From assembly GCA_002699125.1 (NCBI GenBank), contig PABI01000088.1, positions 1 to 64,000 of the forward strand: DNA of 64,000 nucleotides. Reading direction: 5' to 3'. The DNA comes from Anaerolineaceae bacterium (lineage in GTDB: Bacteria > Chloroflexota > Anaerolineae > Promineifilales > Promineifilaceae). Below, piece after piece: positions 1 through 8,102 of this stretch (the stretch's first letter is position 1; each line of letters starts with the position of its first letter). Under the pieces are notes generated by a model, which saw only the letters and a list, made by a program, of their open reading frames with translations, made no database searches and was not told the DNA's origin. The translations under genes were made by a program, and so were the position numbers.

Positions 1-2
1 AG

Positions 3-56
3 CGACAATTAGCTGGTTGGGATGAAACATATTTGGAACGTATCGTTTTCAGTTAG
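3..56 (+). CDS. C-terminal tail of an upstream gene (tentative)
   Basis: Frame 3 is open from the window edge to a TAG at 54-56 and encodes a short tail ending ETYLERIVFS. It could be the last residues of a gene that starts outside the window, 54 bases before the next ORF. Seventeen codons are too few to name a product, and chance openness is possible. Confidence 0.25.
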   Translation, partial: RQLAGWDETYLERIVFS

Positions 57-110
57 AAAGCGATTGCCCTGGCCGTTTCCCCCTAAACCAATCAGCGGTA
101 TCATTTAGAC

Positions 111-1217
111 ATGATTCTGCTGCGCATCTTCATCTTCTTCCTTGGGCTTTCCTTAGCCGCCTACACGTTTACTTCGGCCACCCGCACCTTTGTTTTACCC
201 CGCAGTGCTTCGGTAAAGTTAACGCGGATTGTTTTTCTTTCTGTTCGCAGTCTGTTCAATCTGCTAATGAAAGCGCTGCCCACTTACGAACAAAGAGACA
301 GCCTGATGGCCATTTATGCACCCATCAGCCTGCTGTTGATGGTGCCTGCCTGGCTCTTTATCACCACCATCGGCTTTGCCTGCATGTTTTGGGCCTTAGG
401 CACCACTCCTTGGTCCGCAGCGTTTCTGCTAAGCGGCTCCTCCATCCTTACCCTTGGTTTTGCCACGGCCGACACGATGGCCCAGACCGTTTTGGCTTTT
501 ATTGAAGCCACAGTGGGGCTCATTCTGGTGGCGATGTTGATCTCTTATCTGCCCACGATGTATTCTGCCTTTTCGCAGCGAGAAGAGGCGGTGTCCTTGC
601 TGCAAGTACGGGCCGGATCGCCACCAACCGCCGCCGAACTTGTCTGGCGGCTGCACGGGTTGGGCAATCCGCAGCTGGCCCACAGTTTTTGGGATTATTG
701 GGAGCATTGGTTCACACAAATTGATGAACCCCACACGTCACTGGCGGCGCTGGTCTTTTTCCGTTCGCCGCGGGCGCAGCAAAACTGGGTCGTGGCCGCC
801 GGGGCCGTGCTGGACGGAGCCGCTCTCTACTTGAGCTCGGTTAAGCAAACCGACAGCACATCGGTCTATTATGGGCTGGTCATACGAGCAGGGAATTTTG
901 CGCTGCGCCACATCGCCGACACGTTTTTGGTGCCGTACAATGACGATCCCCACTACCCGGATGATCCCATCAGCGTAACGCAGGCTGAATTTAACGAGGC
1001 ATATGATCGCATGCTCAGTCAGGGAGTGCCCTTGCGGCCAGATCGAGAAGCGGCGTGGCAGCATTTTGCCGGGTGGCGGGTGAATTATGACAGCGTGTTG
1101 GTGGCTCTGGCTCGCCTGACGATGGCCCCGGAGACAGACTGGTTGTCCGATTACACCTTTGTGCCGGCGAATACGGAAATGGGGGAAACAAGCGGCCGTT
1201 TGCGAAAAGTACGGTAA
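111..1217 (+). CDS. membrane protein with a channel-like pore segment, function unknown
   Basis: A 368-residue protein. Residues 1-20 form a first hydrophobic segment. Two further helices at about 72-95 and 122-146 flank a short amphipathic stretch with GSSILTLGFA, which resembles the pore helix and TxGF/TxGY selectivity filter of two-TM ion channels. From about residue 150 the protein is soluble and rich in Trp and acidic residues. The family is not recognised; a K+-channel-like role is inferred only from the helix-P-loop-helix layout. The ATG at 111 lacks a strong ribosome site, and a weakly purine-rich stretch lies further upstream. It stands alone, with about 140 bases before the next gene. 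Confidence 0.6.
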   Translation: MILLRIFIFFLGLSLAAYTFTSATRTFVLPRSASVKLTRIVFLSVRSLFNLLMKALPTYEQRDSLMAIYAPISLLLMVPAWLFITTIGFACMFWALGTTPWSAAFLLSGSSILTLGFATADTMAQTVLAFIEATVGLILVAMLISYLPTMYSAFSQREEAVSLLQVRAGSPPTAAELVWRLHGLGNPQLAHSFWDYWEHWFTQIDEPHTSLAALVFFRSPRAQQNWVVAAGAVLDGAALYLSSVKQTDSTSVYYGLVIRAGNFALRHIADTFLVPYNDDPHYPDDPISVTQAEFNEAYDRMLSQGVPLRPDREAAWQHFAGWRVNYDSVLVALARLTMAPETDWLSDYTFVPANTEMGETSGRLRKVR

Positions 1218-1243
1218 TGTCGCAAAACGACCGCTTCGCGTAC
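1215..1243. repeat. 29-nt dispersed repeat, copy 1
   Basis: This 29-base stretch contains GACCGCTTCGCGTAC and overlaps the last codon and stop of the preceding gene. It matches 56189-56217 at 26 of 29 positions; the only difference is AAA versus GGG. Both copies lie at gene boundaries. No function is known. Confidence 0.6.
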
Positions 1244-1357
1244 GGTATTCGGTAGGTCAGTATTCAGTGAGTTAGTCATCGGTGGACAATGAAAAAGCAA
1301 CAACTCCCGTTATAATAAGCAAGCTCAATTTTATAGCGCTAAGATGAGGAAAACCCA

Positions 1358-2266
1358 TTGAAATTTGATGATCTCACTGCACAGGAATTGATCAAAAAGT
1401 TAAGCTTCGCCGGACGAGAGCCGCATCCAGACCTGATCAACGCCATTTGGGAGCGGCGGGAAGAAACGGAACCGCTGCTGCTGGCAATGTTTCATGAATC
1501 TTTTGATGATGCCTGGCCATCTGACGACGATCCGCGTTGGTTTCGCTTCCTCCATGCGGGCAAATTCTTGCTTGCCTGGCAAAATGCAGCGGCGCTGCCT
1601 ACCTTTGTCCGGCTGTACAGCTCTGATGATGACACTATCCTCAACTGGTGTGAATGGTTTGAAGAAGATTTGTTTCATTATGGTCCTGAAGCCATTCCCT
1701 ATTTAGCCGAGGTTCTGAATACCGACATCAGGAATCCCCAAGAATGGCACTATGGTAAAGCATTGGCAGGCAGCACGTTGACTAAAATTGCCACCTACTA
1801 TCCTGAGACCCGTGAGCAGGTAGCATCCATCTTTCGCTCTCAGCTGCCGGCAATTGAAGCCATTGCAACATTTACAGATAAGGATGCCAGTGAAATTTGG
1901 AGCAATTATGCTGGTGAGCTGGCAGAATTGGCAGATGAAGGCAGCCGGGAGCAAATTCTGGCCCTGATCGAAGCTGATGTGCTGTACGAGGATTTTTTTG
2001 ATCAGAAAAACTATCTTCGAGACATGAAACAGGGCTTCAAACCACAAAACCCGCCAAAACCATATGACGTTCGTAAAGATTACCAGGGCAGATACGAGTG
2101 GGAACAGGAGCGGCTAAAACGAATAGAACGAGAGAAAGCCAAAGAGCGGGCTCAACGTATTCGCACGGCTCAACCGCGTACCGGCCCCAAAATTGGACGA
2201 AACGATCCGTGCCCCTGCGGCAGTGGCAAAAAGTACAAAAAATGCCACGGCCGTCCTGGCAGCTGA
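1358..2266 (+). CDS. HEAT-like/DUF1186-type protein with C-terminal SEC-C zinc motif
   Basis: A 302-residue soluble protein starting at TTG, with GAGGA about 8 bases upstream (1346-1350). The body is helical and acidic (about residues 1-230), followed by a charged helix (about 235-270). The end carries the SEC-C signature [18 protein letters not shown], a zinc-binding tail also found on SecA and many small proteins that contact other proteins or the ribosome. The repeat-like body resembles DUF1186/HEAT proteins. The precise role is unknown. The stop lies 4 bases before the clpS start, so the two genes may be translationally coupled. Confidence 0.75.
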   Translation: MKFDDLTAQELIKKLSFAGREPHPDLINAIWERREETEPLLLAMFHESFDDAWPSDDDPRWFRFLHAGKFLLAWQNAAALPTFVRLYSSDDDTILNWCEWFEEDLFHYGPEAIPYLAEVLNTDIRNPQEWHYGKALAGSTLTKIATYYPETREQVASIFRSQLPAIEAIATFTDKDASEIWSNYAGELAELADEGSREQILALIEADVLYEDFFDQKNYLRDMKQGFKPQNPPKPYDVRKDYQGRYEWEQERLKRIEREKAKERAQRIRTAQPRTGPKIGRNDPCPCGSGKKYKKCHGRPGS

Positions 2267-2270
2267 ACCT

Positions 2271-2630
2271 ATGAGACAAGAGATGATCTGGTCGGACTGT
2301 ATGAGCGCAAGCCAAACGGCCGTACCCTACGACACTGATACCGAAAAAGAGCAAAGCACCCACCAGGAAGAAGACCTGGAACCGCTCTGGAAGGTAATTG
2401 CCCACGATGATCCCATTACCACGATGGAGTTTGTGGTGCGCATCATGGTGCAAATCTTCAAAAAGCCGCTCATCTTTGCCGAGGCAATCATGTGGCAGGT
2501 CCACAACGAAGGGCTGTCAGTGGTCGATACCTTGCCCAAAGCCGAGGCCGAAAGACGCGTCAAGATGGCCACGATGGCCGCCCGCCTGGAAGGCTTCCCC
2601 TTCCGCTTCACCCTCGAACCTGCTGATTAA
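2271..2630 (+). CDS. clpS: ClpS, adaptor of the ClpAP/ClpCP protease
   Basis: ClpS delivers N-degron substrates to the Clp ATPase. The core is clear: an N-terminal disordered acidic stretch, then DDPITTMEFVVRIM, a helix, and the conserved QVHNEGLSVVDT and AEAERRV segments that form the substrate pocket and ClpA contact. The open frame extends back into the preceding gene, so the start must be internal. Candidates are ATG 2271, 2283 and 2301. I use 2271 (119 residues) because it follows the upstream stop directly; 2301 would give about 109 residues, closer to typical ClpS length. The partner clpA/clpC and clpP genes are not in the window. Confidence 0.9.
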   Translation: MRQEMIWSDCMSASQTAVPYDTDTEKEQSTHQEEDLEPLWKVIAHDDPITTMEFVVRIMVQIFKKPLIFAEAIMWQVHNEGLSVVDTLPKAEAERRVKMATMAARLEGFPFRFTLEPAD

Positions 2631-2725
2631 CCTTTTTCCAAAATCCGCATATAATTCCCACCGGGGAGCGACAAAACCCATCCGGTAAACAGACGCCCCT
2701 GTATCTTCTTTATCTGGAGAATTTC

Positions 2726-3913
2726 ATGATTGCCAAACGTCGGGCGCGTCGACCTATCCGACCGGCCACTATTGGGTCAGCCTATTACGGTTTTTTCTGG
2801 CCAATGGTGGCTATGTACGGCCCCTACTTTAATGTTTATCTGCTGGAACTGGGTTTTAGCGGCACGCAGATTGGGATATTGGCGGCCGTCTTCCCCTTAT
2901 TTGCCCTGGTTGTTGCTCCTTCGCTTTCTGCTTTGGCCGACCGACGCGGCTGGCGGCTGCGGCTGCTGCAAATCAGCTTGGTGGGTTGGGCGGCAGTGCT
3001 GCTGCTGTATCCGTACCTCACGGGGTTTACCACCTTTTTGCTGCTGGTCATGGTAGAGTCGGCGATGCGCAGCCCCAGCTTGCCTATTGCCGATGGGGTT
3101 ATTGCCCGTATGGCTGTGCGCCACCGGCTCAACTTTGGCGATATGCGGCTGTGGGGCTCGTTTGGTTTTGCGGCCGTTTCCATTTTGAGCGGTATAGTGT
3201 GGCAGCAAGTTGGGTACCGCGCCATGTTCCTGGCTGCGGCCGTGGCCATGCTGCCCGCTTTATTTGTCGCCCGCAAGCTGGAAGAAGGGGAATTGGCGGT
3301 GACAAACGGCCGTCGTTCCGTCCTCTTTTTAGCCCAGGATAAAGGTCTCGTCATTTTGTACGTCAGCGCCTTTTTGCTGGGGATGGCCATGTTTAGCACC
3401 TTCATTTTTGGCGGCGTTTTCATCAGCCAGCTGGGCGGCAGCGAGACACATATCGGGCTGCTTTTTGGCCTGTCGGCGCTGGCAGAAGTGCCTATCATGC
3501 GCCGCAGTGGCGCGATTATCCGACGGCTGCAAGGGCCACAAACACTGCTGCTGGCCATGGGTATCCTGGCCGTTGCCATGCTCGGCTTCGCGCTGGCCTG
3601 GTCACCCACTGTGTTGATCATCGCTGGGGCCATCAAAGGCCTTGGCTACGGCCTGCTGTTTGTGGTGATGGTCCAATTACTCAACGAGCGCGCACCGGAA
3701 GGCTGGAACTCCACGGCACAGTCGGTGTTCCAGGCCGCTTTTTTAGGATTGGCACCCTTGCTCACTTCGGCGCTGAGCGGATACATTTATGATGTGTGGG
3801 GCGCGGATTTGCTGTTTGGCTTGATGACGGCCGTTATCTGCCTGAGTATTATTTTGCTGCTGTTGGCTATGCGCCAAAACTGGTTTGCCCCGCACCATTG
3901 GGAAATGAATTAG
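2726..3913 (+). CDS. major facilitator superfamily transporter
   Basis: A 395-residue integral membrane protein with about 12 hydrophobic segments in two halves, the usual MFS length. The loop after TM2 has SALADRRGWRLR, matching the MFS motif A pattern (GxLaDrxGrr). TM4-5 contains GDMRLWGSFGFA, typical of the LacY/nucleoside:H+ symporter-like (MFS_1_like) group. The C-terminal half carries NERAPEGWNSTAQSVFQAAF, also seen in that subgroup. It is expected to move a small solute by proton symport or antiport across the cytoplasmic membrane; the substrate cannot be read from sequence. GGAGAATTTC precedes the ATG. No adjacent enzyme hints at a substrate. Confidence 0.85.
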   Translation: MIAKRRARRPIRPATIGSAYYGFFWPMVAMYGPYFNVYLLELGFSGTQIGILAAVFPLFALVVAPSLSALADRRGWRLRLLQISLVGWAAVLLLYPYLTGFTTFLLLVMVESAMRSPSLPIADGVIARMAVRHRLNFGDMRLWGSFGFAAVSILSGIVWQQVGYRAMFLAAAVAMLPALFVARKLEEGELAVTNGRRSVLFLAQDKGLVILYVSAFLLGMAMFSTFIFGGVFISQLGGSETHIGLLFGLSALAEVPIMRRSGAIIRRLQGPQTLLLAMGILAVAMLGFALAWSPTVLIIAGAIKGLGYGLLFVVMVQLLNERAPEGWNSTAQSVFQAAFLGLAPLLTSALSGYIYDVWGADLLFGLMTAVICLSIILLLLAMRQNWFAPHHWEMN

Positions 3914-3923
3914 ATTAGATTGG

Positions 3924-4019
3924 TACACAGATAAACGCTGATTTTCACAGATCGGATGCTTTTTTTCTCTCTTCTCTGTGAATCTCTGCGCCTGCTCTGC
4001 GAAACTCTGTGTTCCGCTT
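3924..4019. repeat. dispersed CACAG/CTCTGTG intergenic repeat
   Basis: The region between the MFS gene and the next ribosome site is made of ACACAGATAA, TTCACAGATC, CTCTGTGAATCTCTGCG and GAAACTCTGTG units. It belongs to the repeat family also seen at 18569, 55100, 56351, 58037 and 60073. Confidence 0.55.
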
Positions 4020-4039
4020 TTTTAAAGGAGAAACCTGCA

Positions 4040-5020
4040 ATGAAATTGTTATTTATCGGCGGCACCGGCATTATTAGCTCCGCCTGTTCGCAGCTGGCGC
4101 TGGCACGTGGTTATGAACTGGTTCTGCTCAATCGCGGGCAATCCAGCCGCCCTATCCCCGAGGGGGCCAGGCAAATTCAGGCCGACATTCGCGACCTGGC
4201 AGCCGCCAAACAGGCGCTGGCCGATGAGCATTTCGATGTCGTGGTGAATTGGGTCACTTTTACCCCGGAACATATCGAAACAGACCTGGAACTGTTTGCC
4301 GGACGCACCGGGCAATACGTGTTTATCAGCTCGGCTTCGACCTACCAGACGCCGCCCGCCCATTTACCCGTCACCGAATCAACCCCGCTGCACAATCCAT
4401 TTTGGGAATATTCGCGGCAAAAGATCGCCTGCGAGGAGCGGCTGATGCGAGCGTACCGTGAAGATGGCTTTCCGATGACCGTGGTACGGCCGTCGCACAC
4501 CTACGACCAAACGCTGCTGCCCATGCGCGGCCGTTACACTGTTGTCAACCGGATGCGTCAGGGCAAGAAAGTGGTGGTCCACGGCGACGGCACCTCGCTC
4601 TGGACACTGACCCATCACCGCGACTTTGCCAAAGGGTTTGTTGGCCTGCTGGGGCATCCGGCGGCAATCGGCGATGTGTTCCACATCACCTCCGATGAGC
4701 TATTGAGCTGGAACCAGATCTTCCAGCAAGTTGCCGCTGCCGCTGGTGCAGAAGCCCAATTGGTTCACATTCCCTCTGACACGCTGGCTCAGCATGATGC
4801 CGATTGGGGCAGCGGCCTATTGGGCGACAAAGCCCACAGCATGATTTTTGACAACAGCAAAATTAAGCGGCTCGTGCCCGATTTTGCGGCCACCATTCCA
4901 TTCTGGCAGGGTGCACAGGAAATCATAGCCTGGTACGATGCTGACCCGGCCCGGCAAACCATTGATCCAACTTTTGACCAACTGCTGGATGATCTCATTG
5001 CCAGATATGACCCCACCTGA
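4040..5020 (+). CDS. NAD(P)-dependent epimerase/dehydratase, extended SDR
   Basis: A 326-residue Rossmann-fold protein. The N-terminus MKLLFIGGTGIISSA is a variant of the GxxGxxG cofactor loop of extended SDRs, and residues about 95-145 hold the strand ending FISSAST and the YSRQK (YxxxK) catalytic pair. The middle has VVRPSHTYDQ, and the C-terminal half is substrate-binding. The sequence resembles the CSP41/NAD-epimerase group rather than GalE proper. The open frame begins at 3956, but AAAGGAG at 4024-4030 sets the ATG at 4040. The substrate, probably a nucleotide sugar or related metabolite, is unknown. Confidence 0.8.
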   Translation: MKLLFIGGTGIISSACSQLALARGYELVLLNRGQSSRPIPEGARQIQADIRDLAAAKQALADEHFDVVVNWVTFTPEHIETDLELFAGRTGQYVFISSASTYQTPPAHLPVTESTPLHNPFWEYSRQKIACEERLMRAYREDGFPMTVVRPSHTYDQTLLPMRGRYTVVNRMRQGKKVVVHGDGTSLWTLTHHRDFAKGFVGLLGHPAAIGDVFHITSDELLSWNQIFQQVAAAAGAEAQLVHIPSDTLAQHDADWGSGLLGDKAHSMIFDNSKIKRLVPDFAATIPFWQGAQEIIAWYDADPARQTIDPTFDQLLDDLIARYDPT

Positions 5021-5032
5021 AAATAACAACGC

Positions 5033-5122
5033 GAGGAGCAAGCATCCTCAGGCTTGTGCTGTCCGGAGCCGCATACTTCGGCTGCGCTCAGCGCCGTTCG
5101 CATCTGAGGATGCTCACTCCTC
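5033..5122. repeat. long imperfect inverted repeat downstream of the SDR gene
   Basis: GAGGAG(5033-5038)..AGCATCCTCAG(5041-5051) pairs with CTGAGGATGCT(5104-5114)..CTCCTC(5117-5122), leaving a 2x2 internal loop. The 52-base loop holds a second small hairpin (AGCCG/TCGGCT). There is no T-run, so it is more likely a dispersed palindromic element than a plain terminator. Confidence 0.6.
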
Positions 5123-5205
5123 CATAGGGCCATTGCACGTCAGGTATGGCTGCGCTACACTCGCCACTTTTACAAGCACAGTTAATGCGTTAGGGAGAGA
5201 ATCAT

Positions 5206-6081
5206 TTGCTGTTACCCTTACTCAAAACGATGCGTCCACGACAGTGGACCAAGAACGGCTTTGTTTTTGTCGCCCTCTTTTTTGATGGCAAGCTGCTGGA
5301 AGTAGAATATCTACTGCCCACGATAGGCGCGTTCATTTTGCTGTGTCTCATGTCCAGCGCCGTTTACATCATGAACGATCTGGCGGATATTGAAAGTGAT
5401 CGCCAGCATCCGATAAAGAAGAAACGGCCGTTACCCGCCGGCACCCTCAATCCCCAGGTTGCACTAATTGCCGCCGTCATCTTTGCGATAGGCAGTCTGG
5501 CCGCGGGCTTCCTGCTCAACTGGCAGTTTGGCCTGGTGCTGTTGGCCTATCTGCTCAGCCAGATCGCCTACTCTTTTTGGCTCAAGCACGTGGTGCTGCT
5601 GGACATTTCCATTGTGACGGCCGGTTTTGTTTTGCGCATTGCCGCCGGCGTTACCGTCATCGACGTGCAGCGTTTTTCTCCCTGGCTTTATCTGTTTGGC
5701 GGCTTTTTGGCCCTGTTTATGGTGCTGGGCAAGCGGCGGCACGAGCTGACGCTGTTGGGCAGCAAGGCAGACAGCCATCGCGCCATCCTTAAAGAGTACA
5801 ATCTGGATTTGATCGACCGCCTTCTGGGGATGGTCACCACCAGTGCGGTGGTCTCTTACAGTTTGTACACATTTCTGTCTGAAGGACTGCCGGAAAATCA
5901 CCTGATGATGTTGACCATTCCCTTTGTCCTCTACGGCATTTTCCGTTACCTCTATTTGATTCACGTGCAGGAGACAGGCGGCGCGCCAGAAGAAATTCTG
6001 CTGCGGGATCGTCCGTTTCAGGTGACACTGGTCTGTTTTGCCCTGGTGGTGTTTCTCACCCTTTACATTTTTGGACAATGA
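5206..6081 (+). CDS. UbiA-family prenyltransferase, decaprenyl-phosphate phosphoribosyltransferase-like
   Basis: A 291-residue membrane enzyme with about nine TM helices. The first conserved aspartate motif is seen as YIMNDLADIESDRQHP followed by KKKRPLPAG, the exact arrangement of UbiA-family DPPR synthases (NDxxDxxxDxxHPxKxxRPxxxG). The N-terminus RPRQWTKN is also typical of that subgroup. The family transfers phosphoribose to a polyprenyl phosphate, or prenyl groups to acceptors, at the cytoplasmic face of the membrane; the true substrate is not proven here. The start is a TTG with AGGGAGAGA upstream (5192-5200). The 3' end overlaps the mevalonate kinase gene by 4 bases (ATGA), so the two are co-translated, which links it to isoprenoid supply. 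Confidence 0.85.
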   Translation: MLLPLLKTMRPRQWTKNGFVFVALFFDGKLLEVEYLLPTIGAFILLCLMSSAVYIMNDLADIESDRQHPIKKKRPLPAGTLNPQVALIAAVIFAIGSLAAGFLLNWQFGLVLLAYLLSQIAYSFWLKHVVLLDISIVTAGFVLRIAAGVTVIDVQRFSPWLYLFGGFLALFMVLGKRRHELTLLGSKADSHRAILKEYNLDLIDRLLGMVTTSAVVSYSLYTFLSEGLPENHLMMLTIPFVLYGIFRYLYLIHVQETGGAPEEILLRDRPFQVTLVCFALVVFLTLYIFGQ

Positions 6082-7040
6082 ACGAATTCAGCGCTGTGTC
6101 CGAGGCCACAGCTCCGGGCAAGATTATTTTGTTTGGTGAACATGCGGTGGTATACGGCCGTCCCGCCATTGCCGCTCCCATTTCCCAGCTAAGAGCCATA
6201 GCGACCGTCACCTACTCCTCCAGTAACAACTGCTACCTCATCGCCCCCGACTTAAACCGGCATGACCGGCTGCAAGATTTGCCTGATGACAATGCCCTGG
6301 CGATGGCCGCCCGGCTGGTGCTGCAAGCGGCCCAGATCGACGCGCCCCCAGACGTGACGATTCACGTCAAAAGCCAGATTCCTATCGCCAGCGGCATGGG
6401 CAGTGGCGCTGCCATCGCAGCGGCGATCATTCGCGCCCTGGCGCAGCACCTCAATCGGCTCGATTTACAAAACAACGACATGGTTTCCGCGCTGACCTAC
6501 GAGGTGGAGAAGATTCACCACGGCACGCCCAGCGGCATCGACAATACGGTGGTAGCCTATGAGCAGCCAATCTACTTTGTGCGGCAATCGCCCAAAAACC
6601 AGATTGAGCCGTTCAACGTCGCCGTGCCGCTGCGCTTTGTGGTGGCCGACACGGGCGTGCGCAGCAGCACCAAAGTCGCCGTAGGCGATGTGCGCCGCCA
6701 GTACAATCAGCAGCCAGCTCAATTTGCCCGGATTTTTGATGAATGCGGCCGTATCGCCCAAGCCGCCCGCCAGGCCATTGAAGCGGGTGATACAATGCAG
6801 GCAGGCAAGCTGTTGACAGAAAACCACGCCTGGCTGCAAAAAATGACGGTATCTTCACCGGAGCTGGATCATTTGGTAGATGCCGCTTTGCAGGCCGGCG
6901 CGCTGGGCGCCAAGCTGAGCGGCGCTGGGCGCGGCGGCAACATGATTGCTTTGGTGGAAGAAGGTGAGATGGAAACGGCCGTATGCTATGCCCTACAAAA
7001 AGCCGGCGCCACAGCCACTATCACCACAATTTTGGCATGA
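6078..7040 (+). CDS. mvk: mevalonate kinase (GHMP kinase family)
   Basis: Phosphorylates mevalonate with ATP in the cytoplasmic mevalonate route to isopentenyl diphosphate. The 320-residue protein has the three GHMP motifs in order: APGKIILFGEHAVVYGRPA at about 12-30, the Gly-rich ATP loop IPIASGMGSGAAIAAA at about 98-113, and the C-terminal GAKLSGAGRGGNMIAL at about 274-289. HGTPSGIDNTV is the mevalonate-kinase-type substrate motif and separates it from homoserine kinase or galactokinase. It starts inside the stop of the UbiA gene. Other mevalonate-pathway genes are not in this window. Confidence 0.92.
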   Translation: MNEFSAVSEATAPGKIILFGEHAVVYGRPAIAAPISQLRAIATVTYSSSNNCYLIAPDLNRHDRLQDLPDDNALAMAARLVLQAAQIDAPPDVTIHVKSQIPIASGMGSGAAIAAAIIRALAQHLNRLDLQNNDMVSALTYEVEKIHHGTPSGIDNTVVAYEQPIYFVRQSPKNQIEPFNVAVPLRFVVADTGVRSSTKVAVGDVRRQYNQQPAQFARIFDECGRIAQAARQAIEAGDTMQAGKLLTENHAWLQKMTVSSPELDHLVDAALQAGALGAKLSGAGRGGNMIALVEEGEMETAVCYALQKAGATATITTILA

Positions 7041-7086
7041 GCAGTTTCACTTTTAGCAGCACAAAAACAGGAAAGAGGTGCAGCAC

Positions 7087-7581
7087 ATGCAAAAAATACC
7101 GGTCCACATCTGGCTGATCGTTTTGGGCTTAACCCTGATCGTTAGCACGGTGACAACAACCTTGCTGTTTACGCTGGGGCTTATTCTGATTGAGTTTCTA
7201 CTTTACCCGCTGGCATTGACAATCGCGGCATTGCTGACGGGGTTAACGGCCGTCTGGCTAACCAATCGACTCAGCCAAGACAATTTACAAACGCCGACTG
7301 CCGCTGTGGTGAGATGGTGTGAGGCAACGGCCGTTTCCCTCTCTCTCCTCTTGATCCTGGTAAACGCACTGGGCAGGCTGCCCTTCCCCGTCATTTACGT
7401 CAGCAGCATTACAGCCATCATTTTATCTCTTGTAGCTACCTATGCCGCCGCACAACTACGTACAGCAGCTCCTGTAGAACAGCCAACCACGCGCCGCATT
7501 GTTGCCTGGCTCGTCATCGCCTTCCTGGCTGTGCCCCTCATCTTTATTGTGGCCGCACGCTTCGGCTGGGCCGGAGCCTAG
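7087..7581 (+). CDS. small integral membrane protein, function unknown
   Basis: A 164-residue protein of four to five hydrophobic helices with short loops. ATG 7087 is preferred over the in-frame GTG 7078 because AAAGAGGTG (7072-7080) then sits 6 bases upstream. It follows mevalonate kinase by 46 bases on the same strand and may be the last gene of that unit. No motif is recognised. Confidence 0.6.
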   Translation: MQKIPVHIWLIVLGLTLIVSTVTTTLLFTLGLILIEFLLYPLALTIAALLTGLTAVWLTNRLSQDNLQTPTAAVVRWCEATAVSLSLLLILVNALGRLPFPVIYVSSITAIILSLVATYAAAQLRTAAPVEQPTTRRIVAWLVIAFLAVPLIFIVAARFGWAGA

Positions 7582-7632
7582 ATGCCTTCCCAACAGGTTA
7601 TGATACAATTGACGTTTCATACGCTGCTGATG

Positions 7633-7661
7633 GTGCCGTAGCTTTATTTCGGCACATTTTT
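7633..7661 (+). terminator. possible weak rho-independent terminator
   Basis: GTGCCG (7633-7638) pairs with CGGCAC (7650-7655) and is followed by ATTTTT. The stem is only 6 bp. It separates the isoprenoid unit from the Asp23-FakA unit. Confidence 0.4.
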
Positions 7662-7714
7662 CCAAGAGACAATGCAGCAATATTTTGTGGTTTACTTGGT
7701 CTTCAGGAGTTACC

Positions 7715-8074
7715 ATGAGTGAACTAGAAGGAACCCTCGGCGTGATAGATATTTCGACAACGGCCGTTACCACCATTGCCAACCAGGCCGTCAACCAATG
7801 TTACGGCGTGGTCGGTATGGCCAACAAAAATTTAGCCAATGGCATCGCCAATTTACTCTCCCGCGACAGTAAGAAAGGGATCGACGTGCGCATTGAAAAA
7901 GATGAGATCAGCGTCGATGTCTACGTGATCGTGGAATACGGCGTCCGCATCCGGGCCGTAGCCGAAAGCATCCAGCACACCGTGAAGTTCCACGTAGAAA
8001 AAGCGTTGGGCATGACCGTTAGCGAAGTGAACGTTTTTGTCCAGGGCCTGCGGATGGGAAAGGACCAGGGCTAA
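7715..8074 (+). CDS. Asp23/Gls24 (YloU-like) family protein, copy 1
   Basis: A 119-residue protein of the Asp23/Gls24 family: GVIDISTTAVTTIANQAV, then a strand-rich middle with VDVYVIVEYGVRI and the C-terminal helix-strand VSEVNVFVQGLRM. These proteins are cytoplasmic or membrane-tethered and are tied to envelope stress in Firmicutes. The open frame extends 30 bases upstream, but CAGGAG before ATG 7715 decides the start. It sits directly before fakA, the same arrangement as yloU-yloV in Bacillus, so a link to fatty-acid kinase function is likely though unproven. A second copy lies at 16896. Confidence 0.88.
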   Translation: MSELEGTLGVIDISTTAVTTIANQAVNQCYGVVGMANKNLANGIANLLSRDSKKGIDVRIEKDEISVDVYVIVEYGVRIRAVAESIQHTVKFHVEKALGMTVSEVNVFVQGLRMGKDQG

Positions 8075-8102
8075 GGCAGCGCCCTGTTTTGGAGGATTTT
8101 TT

